The notes under the pieces are model-generated. The model was not told the origin of the DNA. It did not search any database and saw only the letters and a program-made list of their open reading frames with translations. Shown in pieces: positions 57,409 to 64,000 of a DNA stretch of 64,000 nt. The position numbers and the translations under genes are program-made. This DNA is from Duganella sp. OV510 (lineage in GTDB: Bacteria; Pseudomonadota; Gammaproteobacteria; Burkholderiales; Burkholderiaceae_D). Position 1 is the stretch's first letter. Each line of letters opens with the position of its first letter. The DNA lies in NCBI RefSeq assembly GCF_900100205.1, contig NZ_FNEQ01000015.1, positions 1-64,000 on the forward strand. Reading direction: 5' to 3'.

Positions 57409-58809
57409 TTAGCGGCCGCGGCCGCCGGAGCGGTGCTGGGCGGCGGCGCGCGGGGCGTTGCCGCCGCCGGTGCCGCGCGGTGCGCTGCCGTTGCCACCAT
57501 TGTTGCCGCCGGCGGCGCGTGGCTTGTTGCCGTTGCCGCCACCGCTGCCTGCCTTGCGTGGGGCGCCGCCACCACCACCGCCACCACCACGGTTGCCGCC
57601 GTTGCGATGGCCTTGGCCGCCGCTGCGCAGCTGGATCGGTTGCGCACGTGCGGTCGGATCCGGCTCGAAGCCTGGGATGATGTCACGCGGCAGCGTTTGC
57701 TTGATCAGCTTCTCGATGTCTTTCAGCATGTCGTGCTCGTCCACGCAAACCAGCGAGACCGCCTCGCCCGTGGCGCCAGCACGGCCGGTGCGGCCGATCC
57801 GGTGTACATAGTCTTCCGGCACGTTCGGCAGGTCGTAGTTGACCACGTGCGGCAACTGGTCGATGTCGATGCCGCGCGCGGCGATGTCGGTGGCCACCAG
57901 CACTTGCAGCTTGTTGTCCTTGAACTCGGACAGCGCCTTGGTACGCGCCGACTGGCTCTTGTTGCCGTGGATCGCCATCGCGCCAATGCCGTCCTTCTCC
58001 AGCTGTTCGACCAGCTTGTTGGCGCCGTGCTTGGTGCGGGTGAAGACCAGCACCTGCGACCAGTTGTTCGACTTGATCAGGTGTGCCAGCATCGGGTGCT
58101 TCTTGTCGCGGTCGACCGGGTGGATCTTTTGCGCGATGACCTCGGAGGTGGCGTTGCGGCGCGCCACTTCGATCATCGCCGGGTTGTTCAGCAGGCCATC
58201 GGCCAGCGCCTTGATCTCGTCCGAGAAGGTGGCCGAGAACAGCAGGTTCTGACGCTTCGGCGGCAGCTTGGCCAGCACTTTGCGAATGTCGCGGATGAAG
58301 CCCATGTCGAGCATGCGGTCAGCTTCGTCCAGCACCAGGATTTCGATCTTGCTGAGGTCAACCGTGCCCTGGTCCATATGGTCCAGCAGACGGCCCGGCG
58401 TGGCCACCAGGATGTCGACGCCATGCTTGAGCTGCTTGATCTGCGGGTTGATGCCGACGCCGCCAAAGATCACCGCCGAATTCAGCTTGGTGTACTTGCC
58501 GTAGGTGCGCACGCTTTCTTCGACCTGTGCCGCCAGTTCGCGCGTCGGCGTCAGGATCAGGGCGCGGATGGCACGCGGCGAGTTGTTGCTGGTCAGCTTG
58601 GAACCGACCGCGTCGGTCGACAGGCGTTGCAGCAGCGGCAGCGTGAAACCGGCGGTCTTGCCGGTGCCGGTCTGCGCGCCCGCCAGCAGGTCGCCGCCGT
58701 TCAGGACGGCGGGAATGGCCTGCTGCTGGATAGGAGTCGGCGTGGTATAGCCGGTATCACTAACCGCGCGCATCAGGGCGTCGGACAAACCGAGAGAGGA
58801 AAAAGACAT
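57409..58809 (-). CDS. rhlE: DEAD-box RNA helicase RhlE
   Basis: A 466-residue ATP-dependent RNA helicase. It has the Q motif (TTPTPIQQQAIP), Walker A AQTGTGKT (residues about 45-52), the DEAD motif LDEADRMLDMGF, SAT (LFSATF), ARGIDIDQLPHVVNYDLP and HRIGRTGRAG. The C-terminal about 90 residues are a Gly/Arg/Asn-rich basic tail of low complexity that probably binds RNA. It acts in ribosome assembly and RNA decay, especially in the cold. The suhB gene upstream on the same strand is separated by a terminator. Confidence 0.94.
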   Translation of the reverse strand: MSFSSLGLSDALMRAVSDTGYTTPTPIQQQAIPAVLNGGDLLAGAQTGTGKTAGFTLPLLQRLSTDAVGSKLTSNNSPRAIRALILTPTRELAAQVEESVRTYGKYTKLNSAVIFGGVGINPQIKQLKHGVDILVATPGRLLDHMDQGTVDLSKIEILVLDEADRMLDMGFIRDIRKVLAKLPPKRQNLLFSATFSDEIKALADGLLNNPAMIEVARRNATSEVIAQKIHPVDRDKKHPMLAHLIKSNNWSQVLVFTRTKHGANKLVEQLEKDGIGAMAIHGNKSQSARTKALSEFKDNKLQVLVATDIAARGIDIDQLPHVVNYDLPNVPEDYVHRIGRTGRAGATGEAVSLVCVDEHDMLKDIEKLIKQTLPRDIIPGFEPDPTARAQPIQLRSGGQGHRNGGNRGGGGGGGGAPRKAGSGGGNGNKPRAAGGNNGGNGSAPRGTGGGNAPRAAAQHRSGGRGR

Positions 58810-58900
58810 ATTATTCTTACGTAAAGATTCTACAGGACTGGGCTTATGCCGCAGCTTTCAGTATAGCATCTAGTTTCAATGCGGAAATAAAACCTGCAAT

Positions 58901-58928
58901 AAAAAAAGGAGCCGGAGCTCCGTTTTTT
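58901..58928 (-). terminator. Terminator after suhB
   Basis: GGAGC/GCTCC (58908-58912/58917-58921) with a 4-nt loop; A7 on one side (58901-58907) and T6 on the other make it usable on both strands, mainly for suhB. Confidence 0.85.
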
Positions 58929-58947
58929 GTAACAAGCGGTGGCTTGC

Positions 58948-59739
58948 TTAGGCGAAGGGAGCAAGGAGGCCAACCATCTGTGCGAACACTTTCGGGCTGG
59001 CGGCGATGATATCGCCTTTGTAGAGATAGTCGGATTCGCCGTTGAACTCGCCGACAATGCCGCCGGCTTCGGTCACCAGCAGCGCGCCGCCGGCGATGTC
59101 CCAGGGCTTCAGCCCTTTTTCGTAGAAGCCGTCGAGGCGGCCGCAGGCGACATAGGCCAGGTCCAGCGCGGCGCTGCCGGCGCGGCGCACGCCGTGGCTG
59201 CGCTCGGCCATGACGCCGTACATTTCCAGGTATTCCTTCAGCGCTTTCGGGCTGCCGGTCTGGTAGCCGGTGGCCAGCAGCGCATTCGCGATGCGGTCCA
59301 GCTTGCCAACGCGGATGCGTTTTTCGTTCAGATAGGCGCCGGCGCCCTTGGTGGCGGTGAACAGGTCGTTGCGGACCGGGTCGTAAATGACGGATTGGGT
59401 GATGACGCCGCGCTGCGACAGCGCGATCGAGATCGCGTATTGCGGGAAGCCGTGCATGAAGTTGGTGGTGCCATCGATCGGGTCGATGATCCAGGTGTAT
59501 TCTGCCTCGTCGTGGGCATTGGCCGATGCGCCGGATTCTTCCGCCAGGAAGGCATGGTCAGGGTAGGCTTTCGACAGCACTTCGATGATGGCTTGTTCAG
59601 CAGCCTGGTCGACGTCGGTGACGAAGTCCTTGTGGTTTTTTTCGGTGACGATCACGCGATCGAGGTCGAAGGAAGCGCGGTTGATGACAGCTGCGCCACG
59701 GCGCGCGGCTTTCACAGCCGTATTGATCATTGGATGCAT
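58948..59739 (-). CDS. suhB: Inositol monophosphatase family protein SuhB
   Basis: A 263-residue magnesium-dependent phosphatase. The metal motifs are FLAEESG (residues about 62-68), WIIDPIDGTTNFMHGFPQYAISIAL (about 82-106) and GLKPWDIAGGALLVTEAGG (about 210-228). SuhB also aids rRNA transcription as a Nus-factor partner in enterobacteria. It is transcribed away from trmJ, a very common arrangement in Burkholderiales, here separated by the HdeD-like gene. Confidence 0.93.
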   Translation of the reverse strand: MHPMINTAVKAARRGAAVINRASFDLDRVIVTEKNHKDFVTDVDQAAEQAIIEVLSKAYPDHAFLAEESGASANAHDEAEYTWIIDPIDGTTNFMHGFPQYAISIALSQRGVITQSVIYDPVRNDLFTATKGAGAYLNEKRIRVGKLDRIANALLATGYQTGSPKALKEYLEMYGVMAERSHGVRRAGSAALDLAYVACGRLDGFYEKGLKPWDIAGGALLVTEAGGIVGEFNGESDYLYKGDIIAASPKVFAQMVGLLAPFA

Positions 59740-59937
59740 GGGCTTTTCCGTATAAAAATGCTAACGCCCACCAGGGGTTTTCCAGCCCGGCGGCACGACA
59801 GGAGACAAAATGACAAAGAGCGGGGCGGCAGTGGCAGGGAGAATTCTGCTGGAATTTCCGCGTCACTACCGCGCGATTGCGCTATTTTAAATGAACCTGC
59901 CGCAAATCAACACGAATCTTTTCAAAACATCGCTGAT

Positions 59938-60492
59938 TTATGCTGTTTTCCGGGCGCGGAAGGTTAGGGAGATGGCCGACACCAGGAAGTAGAACGCGCC
60001 GAATCCGGCATAGCCAACCACGGTGCTTATCGATGGTTCGGCGGCAGCCTGTGCCTGGAAAATGAAGGTGGCGCCCGCCAGCGCGGACTGGCCACCGCTC
60101 AACATCATCGCCCATTGCGCGCCGTACAACTTGCGCCGGCGCAGGCCCGCACCCAGTTGCAGCAGACCCGACAGAATGGCCCATACGCCGAATACCGCCA
60201 GCACATGGTGCATGTCCGGCAGCGCCAGCCAGACGGCCGCAGCCACCACCAGGCTGACCGCAACGTTGAATGCCTGCGGGCGGTTCTGCGCCAGGCCGCC
60301 GCTGCGGGTGGCGTCCGCCAGGTTGGCCAGTGCATCCCACAGCGGGTAGAACACCAGCAATATCGCGGCGATGCCGGCGGAGCGGGGCGCCAGGCTGATG
60401 GCGGCGACTATCCAGGCGATCGAGACGGCCGCGCGTGCGAAGTAATAGGTCTTTAGCCAGCTTTCGTTGGCGGTTTGGTTCAGTGCTTGCAT
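59938..60492 (-). CDS. DUF308/HdeD-like membrane protein
   Basis: A 184-residue membrane protein with six hydrophobic segments (YYFARAAVSIAWIVAAISLA, AGIAAILLVFYPLWDALANLADA, AFNVAVSLVVAAAVWLAL, VLAVFGVWAILSGLLQLGAGLRRR, then two more). The layout resembles the DUF308/HdeD family of acid- and stress-related membrane proteins; the match is moderate. A palindrome ACCTTCTAGTAGGT lies 35 bp upstream. It sits between suhB and trmJ, which are usually adjacent, so it may be an insertion there. Confidence 0.7.
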   Translation of the reverse strand: MQALNQTANESWLKTYYFARAAVSIAWIVAAISLAPRSAGIAAILLVFYPLWDALANLADATRSGGLAQNRPQAFNVAVSLVVAAAVWLALPDMHHVLAVFGVWAILSGLLQLGAGLRRRKLYGAQWAMMLSGGQSALAGATFIFQAQAAAEPSISTVVGYAGFGAFYFLVSAISLTFRARKTA

Positions 60493-60526
60493 GGGATGTC
60501 CTTTGGTTGGTTCATGGGAGTAGCCT

Positions 60527-60540
60527 ACCTTCTAGTAGGT
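60527..60540 (-). promoter_or_regulatory. Candidate TetR-type operator
   Basis: ACCT-T-CTAG-T-AGGT, a 14-bp near-palindrome about 35 bp before the HdeD-like start. CCTAC/GTAGG operators like this are common for TetR-family repressors in betaproteobacteria. No tetR gene is next to it in the window. Confidence 0.4.
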
Positions 60541-60611
60541 TTGTCGTCAAGCCAAATCGGATGGGAACAGTTAAAATCCGCTTCACGTGACCAGCTCTTG
60601 TTTATCTTTTA

Positions 60612-61382
60612 ATGAATCATCTTTTTAAGCAGCTCCGCTTTATTCTGGTTGAAACCAGCCGCGCCGGAAATATCGGAGCGGTGGCGCGCGCCATGAAAAC
60701 CATGGGCTATAGCGACCTGGTGCTGGTGACGCCGCGCTTCGACAACGCGTTGCAGGACCCGGAAGCGGTGGCCTTTGCCTCCGGCGCACAAGACATCCTG
60801 GCCAGCGCGCGCGTGGTCGGCAGCATGGCCGAGGCGCTGGAAGGCATCAATTTCGCCGCTGCGGTGTCGGCGCGGTTGCGCGAATTCTCGCCGCCGGTGC
60901 TGTCGCCGCGCCAGCTGGCCAAGCAGCTGGTGGCACAGCAGGACCTGCACGCCGCCGTCATCTTCGGCAATGAGCGCTTCGGCCTGCCGAACGAGCTGGT
61001 CGAGAAGTGCAATGTGCTGATCAATATTCCCGCCAATCCGGAATACTCGTCGCTGAACCTGTCGCAGGCGGCGCAGGTGCTGGCCTATGAATGCCGCATG
61101 GCGGTGCTGGAGGGCAGCGGTGTTACCCACACGCCGCGCCTGCCGGCCGGTGACGCCAGCGAAGTCGGTTTCCACGGCGAAGCCGCCAGCATCGAGCAGA
61201 TCGAGGGCATGTATGCGCACCTGGAGCAGGCGCTGGTGGCGATCGGCTTCCTTGATGCCAGCAATCCACGCAAGCTGATGCCGCGCCTGAAGCGCCTGTT
61301 CGCCCGCGCGCAACTGGAAAAGGAAGAGGTCAACATCCTGCGCGGCATCGCCCGCCACATGACCGGAAAGAAGGAGCCATGA
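60612..61382 (+). CDS. trmJ: tRNA (cytidine/uridine-2'-O-)-methyltransferase TrmJ
   Basis: A 256-residue SPOUT methyltransferase that methylates the ribose of nucleotide 32 in tRNA. The family motifs are VETSRAGNIGAVARAMKTMG (residues about 13-32), AVIFGNERFGLPNELVEKCN (about 116-135) and IPANPEYSSLNLSQAAQVLAYE (about 139-160), the trefoil-knot SAM site; the C-terminal about 80 residues are the TrmJ-specific helical dimerisation extension. Its stop overlaps the thioesterase start by 4 bp. Confidence 0.94.
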   Translation: MNHLFKQLRFILVETSRAGNIGAVARAMKTMGYSDLVLVTPRFDNALQDPEAVAFASGAQDILASARVVGSMAEALEGINFAAAVSARLREFSPPVLSPRQLAKQLVAQQDLHAAVIFGNERFGLPNELVEKCNVLINIPANPEYSSLNLSQAAQVLAYECRMAVLEGSGVTHTPRLPAGDASEVGFHGEAASIEQIEGMYAHLEQALVAIGFLDASNPRKLMPRLKRLFARAQLEKEEVNILRGIARHMTGKKEP

Positions 61383-61816
61383 ACTGGGACCATCCGCAGC
61401 CCTATACGCTGGAACTGTCGCCGGGGGCCGATGATATCGACGGCCTCGACCACACCAACAACGCGGTCTACGTGCAGTGGTGCGAGAAAGCCGGCTGGGC
61501 GCACTCGGAAGCGCTGGGCCTGAGCCTGGCCGACTACCGCCGCCTGGACCGCGCGATGGCGATCCGCCGCTCCCAATACGATTACCTGCTGCCGACCGCC
61601 GCCGGCGAGCAGCTGATACTCGGCACCTGGCTGTACAGCACCGACGGCAAGCTCAACATGGAGCGCCGCTTCCAGCTGCTGCGCGCCAGCGATGGCGCCA
61701 CCGTGCTGCGCGGGCGCTGGCAGCTGGTCTGTATCGAGATCAGCAGCGGCCGCGCGCGCCGCATGCCCCCGGAATTCTGCGATGGCTACCTGCCCGCCGT
61801 GGTGGTGACGGGTTAG
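61379..61816 (+). CDS. Hotdog-fold acyl-CoA thioesterase
   Basis: A 145-residue single-hotdog protein of the 4-hydroxybenzoyl-CoA thioesterase/YbgC type. The sequence DIDGLDHTNNAVYVQWCEKAGWAHSEALG (about 19-47) contains the catalytic region, with Asp/His-Asn in the place of the usual D-x-x-G-H-V-N-N. It hydrolyses acyl-CoA thioesters; substrate unknown. It is translationally coupled to trmJ, though no functional link is evident. Confidence 0.88.
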   Translation: MNWDHPQPYTLELSPGADDIDGLDHTNNAVYVQWCEKAGWAHSEALGLSLADYRRLDRAMAIRRSQYDYLLPTAAGEQLILGTWLYSTDGKLNMERRFQLLRASDGATVLRGRWQLVCIEISSGRARRMPPEFCDGYLPAVVVTG

Positions 61817-61876
61817 ACGCCACACTCTAACTTTGCAACTTACACTACCGTCTAACGATAAAAATGGACGGAGACA

Positions 61877-62401
61877 ATGCAAGTATCCCGCAGATCTTTT
61901 CTGAAGATCGGCGTGGCCGGCGCGTGCACGCTCGCTGCCGGCGGCGCCGTCTATCGCCTGGCATATCCGCCACAGGCTTCCCGATTCGCGCTCGATGGCA
62001 AGGCCCTGGAAGTGCTGCACGCGGTGATTCCCGCCGTGCTGGGGCCGGTCTTGCCGCTGGCGCCGGATGCCCGCGCCGCAGCATTGCAGGCGGCCAGCCA
62101 GCGCGTGCGCGACGCGGTGCTGGGGCTGCCGCTGGCAACGCAGAAAGAGGTGCAGGATCTGTTCGGGCTGCTGGCGCTGGGCCCGGCGCGGCGCCTGCTG
62201 GCCGGCGTGCGTGGCGATTGGGAGCAGGCCGATCCGGTCCAGGTGGCAGCCTTCCTTCAAAGCTGGCGCACGCATAGCTTGCAGACGCTGCAAATCGCCT
62301 ACCACGCGCTGCACGACCTGGTGATTGGCGCCTGGTATGCCGATCCATCCACCTGGGAATCGATAGGCTATCCTGGCCCGCCGAAGGAGCTGCTGGCATG
62401 A
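61877..62401 (+). CDS. Tat-exported small subunit next to GMC oxidoreductase
   Basis: A 174-residue protein with a clear twin-arginine signal (SRRSFLKIGVAGACTLAAGGAV, residues 4-25), so it is exported folded. The mature part is helical (ALEVLHAVIPAVLGPVLPLAPDARAAAL ..., FLQSWRTHSLQTLQIAYHALHDLVIGAWYADPSTWESIGYPGPP). This pattern resembles the gluconate 2-dehydrogenase subunit 3 family, small Tat proteins that pilot a signal-less GMC flavoprotein. Its stop overlaps the GMC start by 4 bp. GGAG lies before its ATG. Confidence 0.82.
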   Translation: MQVSRRSFLKIGVAGACTLAAGGAVYRLAYPPQASRFALDGKALEVLHAVIPAVLGPVLPLAPDARAAALQAASQRVRDAVLGLPLATQKEVQDLFGLLALGPARRLLAGVRGDWEQADPVQVAAFLQSWRTHSLQTLQIAYHALHDLVIGAWYADPSTWESIGYPGPPKELLA

Positions 62402-64000
62402 GCGTGATTCCCGATCCCATCCAGGCCGGCCTGGCCGCCGGTTGGCGCGTGACCGACTGCGCACAGCTGCAAGCCGACCAGACGCTGGAAGCCGACGTGG
62501 TCATCGTCGGCAGCGGCGCCGGCGGCGGTGTGACGGCGGAGATCCTGGCGCTGTCCGGCCTCAAGGTGCTGATCGTGGAAGAGGGCGCGCTGAAATCGTC
62601 CCGCGACTTCAAGATGCGCGAGGCCGAGGCCTATCCGGCGCTGTACCAGGAATCCGCCGCCCGCAAGACCAAAGACAAGGGCATCACCATCCTGCAAGGC
62701 CGCACCGTCGGCGGCAGCACCACCATCAACTGGACCAGCAGCTTCCGCACGCCGGACATCACGCTGCACTACTGGAACCAGCACTTCGGCCTGAAGGATT
62801 ACACGCCGGAGACGCTGGCGCCGTGGTTCGCCATGATGGAGCAGCGCCTGCACATCAGCGACTGGCCGACGCCGCCCAACGAAAATAATGATCTGCTGCG
62901 GCGTGGCGCCGCCAGCCTGAACATCCCGACCGGGCTGATACGCCGCAACGTCAACGGCTGCTGGAACCTGGGCTACTGCGGCATGGGTTGCCCGACCAAC
63001 GCCAAGCAGTCGATGCTGGTAACCACAATACCGTCGGCGCTGCAACACGGCGCCAGCCTGCTGACGCGGGCGCGGGCGGACAAGCTGGTCATCAAAAACG
63101 ATCACGTGACGCAGCTGGAATGCGTGGCGCTGGGCACCGATGGCCTGGCGCCGACCGGCCGCCGTCTGACCTTGCGCGCGCGCCATTTCGTGCTGGCCGG
63201 CGGCGCCATCAACACGCCGGCCTTGCTGATGCGCTCGACAGCGCCGGACCCGCACGGCCAGCTGGGCAAGCGCACCTTCCTGCATCCGACCGTGATTTCC
63301 GCCGGCGTGTTCGCGCAGCGCGTCGACGGCTATGCCGGTGCGCCGCAAAGCGTGTACTCCGACCATTTCCTGCACACCGACCGCATCGACGGCCCGATCG
63401 GCTACAAGCTGGAAGCACCGCCGCTGCATCCGCTGCTGTTCTCCACCACCATGCCGGGCTTTGGCGCGCAGCATGCCAGCGTGATGCAGCAGTTCCCGCA
63501 TGTGCACGCGCTGCTGGCGCTGCTGCGCGATGGCTTCCATGCCGATGCGCCGGGCGGCAGCGTGGCGCTGGTGCAGGGCGCGCCGGTGCTGGACTATCCG
63601 CTGGCGCCGTTCATCTGGGACGGCGTGCGGCGCGCGCTGTTGAGCATGGCCGAGATCCAGTTTGCCGCCGGCGCCCGCACCGTTACGCCGGCCCACGAAC
63701 GGGCGGCCGCCTACACCAGCTGGGCGCAGGCGCAGGCCGGCATCAACGCCCTGCCATACAAGCTGTTGCAAACGCGGCTGGTGTCGGCGCATGTGATGGG
63801 CGGCTGCGGCATGTCGGACGACGAGCGCCTTGGCGTGACCAGTTCCAGCGGCCGCTATCACGGCCTGACGAATGTGTCAGTGCACGATGGCTCGCTGTTT
63901 CCGACCGCGATCGGCGCCAATCCGCAGCTGTCGATTTACGGCATCGTCGCGCGCCTGGCCAGCGGGTTGGCGCAGCAGCTGACCGGCCAGCCGGCGGCCC
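62398..64000 (+). CDS. GMC family oxidoreductase, 3' end cut by window
   Basis: At least 534 residues of an FAD-dependent glucose-methanol-choline oxidoreductase; no stop before the window end. The dinucleotide motif is VVIVGSGAGGGVTAEILALSG (residues about 34-54), GRTVGGSTTINWTSSFRTP (about 101-119) is the second FAD motif, and CWNLGYCGMGCPTNAKQSML (about 187) is the Cys-rich stretch typical of the long-chain alcohol oxidase-like and sorbosone/gluconate-type branch. The catalytic His lies in SAHVMGGCGM and NPQLSIYGIVARLASG marks the C-terminus. It has no signal peptide and is probably co-exported with the Tat-bearing small subunit. Substrate unknown. Confidence 0.9.
   Translation, partial: MSVIPDPIQAGLAAGWRVTDCAQLQADQTLEADVVIVGSGAGGGVTAEILALSGLKVLIVEEGALKSSRDFKMREAEAYPALYQESAARKTKDKGITILQGRTVGGSTTINWTSSFRTPDITLHYWNQHFGLKDYTPETLAPWFAMMEQRLHISDWPTPPNENNDLLRRGAASLNIPTGLIRRNVNGCWNLGYCGMGCPTNAKQSMLVTTIPSALQHGASLLTRARADKLVIKNDHVTQLECVALGTDGLAPTGRRLTLRARHFVLAGGAINTPALLMRSTAPDPHGQLGKRTFLHPTVISAGVFAQRVDGYAGAPQSVYSDHFLHTDRIDGPIGYKLEAPPLHPLLFSTTMPGFGAQHASVMQQFPHVHALLALLRDGFHADAPGGSVALVQGAPVLDYPLAPFIWDGVRRALLSMAEIQFAAGARTVTPAHERAAAYTSWAQAQAGINALPYKLLQTRLVSAHVMGGCGMSDDERLGVTSSSGRYHGLTNVSVHDGSLFPTAIGANPQLSIYGIVARLASGLAQQLTGQPAA

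Noticed and set aside
62368..63861. 497-residue minus-strand open frame at the right end
   Set aside because: Opposes the GMC oxidoreductase, whose FAD and catalytic motifs read cleanly on the plus strand to the window edge.

Overview
The window is about 62-65% GC chromosomal DNA of a Gram-negative betaproteobacterium, most likely Oxalobacteraceae (Massilia/Duganella/Rugamonas-like). Signs are the high-GC codon use, many outer-membrane lipoproteins, a C-terminal-Phe porin, AlaC, RhlE, SuhB and TrmJ of betaproteobacterial type, and E. coli-like LexA boxes. No rRNA, tRNA or CRISPR array was seen.

Positions 1-6050 are the right end of a prophage: a cut structural gene, a tail-assembly-like gene, then a lysis cassette (holin, lambda-R-type endolysin, nested Rz/Rz1). 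A divergent SOS-controlled pair around a perfect LexA box (YedK-type abasic-site sensor on one side, an unknown gene on the other) and an AT-rich foreign gene with a PD-(D/E)XK nuclease signature follow. Positions 6050-8100 are accessory DNA with a dense hairpin cluster, a HicAB toxin-antitoxin pair and small unknown genes. Positions 8170-34130 are mostly ordinary chromosome: amidotransferase and MOSC genes, the molybdenum aldehyde oxidoreductase PaoABC, a class-C serine hydrolase with an aminotransferase, a very long DUF748 protein, transporters, AlaC, a LysR/oxidoreductase divergent pair, a tandem-LexA-box small gene, PAP2/lipid-kinase/phosphodiesterase genes, a phospholipase-D lipoprotein coupled to a membrane protein of the misnamed 'site-specific recombinase' family, and a porin.

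Positions 35600-54400 hold a concentration of envelope-stress genes: three glycine-zipper proteins, an lmo0937-type and a DUF3309 miniprotein, DUF4398, two OmpA-like proteins, a ferritin-like protein, an ElaB/YqjE/YqjK-like trio, a BON protein, AI-2E and BrkB membrane proteins, and a Crp/Fnr-family regulator. I find a shared 14-bp palindrome, GTNCG-N4-CGNAC (same 5-4-5 geometry as an FNR box), in front of eight of these loci. In nearly every case a -10-like hexamer begins exactly 22 bp downstream, which places the palindrome at -41.5. One copy lies in front of the Crp/Fnr gene itself. I propose an autoregulated class-II stress regulon; this is the main discovery candidate here.

From 48500 to the end there are MtfA peptidase, a four-gene signalling operon (degenerate EAL-REC-PAS, HDOD, PAS histidine kinase, response regulator), a DksA-like protein, hydroxypyruvate isomerase, RhlE helicase, SuhB, TrmJ, a thioesterase, and a Tat-exported small subunit followed by a GMC oxidoreductase that runs off the right edge. 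Two copies of a dispersed inverted-repeat element (29364-29442 and 57345-57404) and a paired ATTCCCGC-type repeat (37280-37351) lie between genes.
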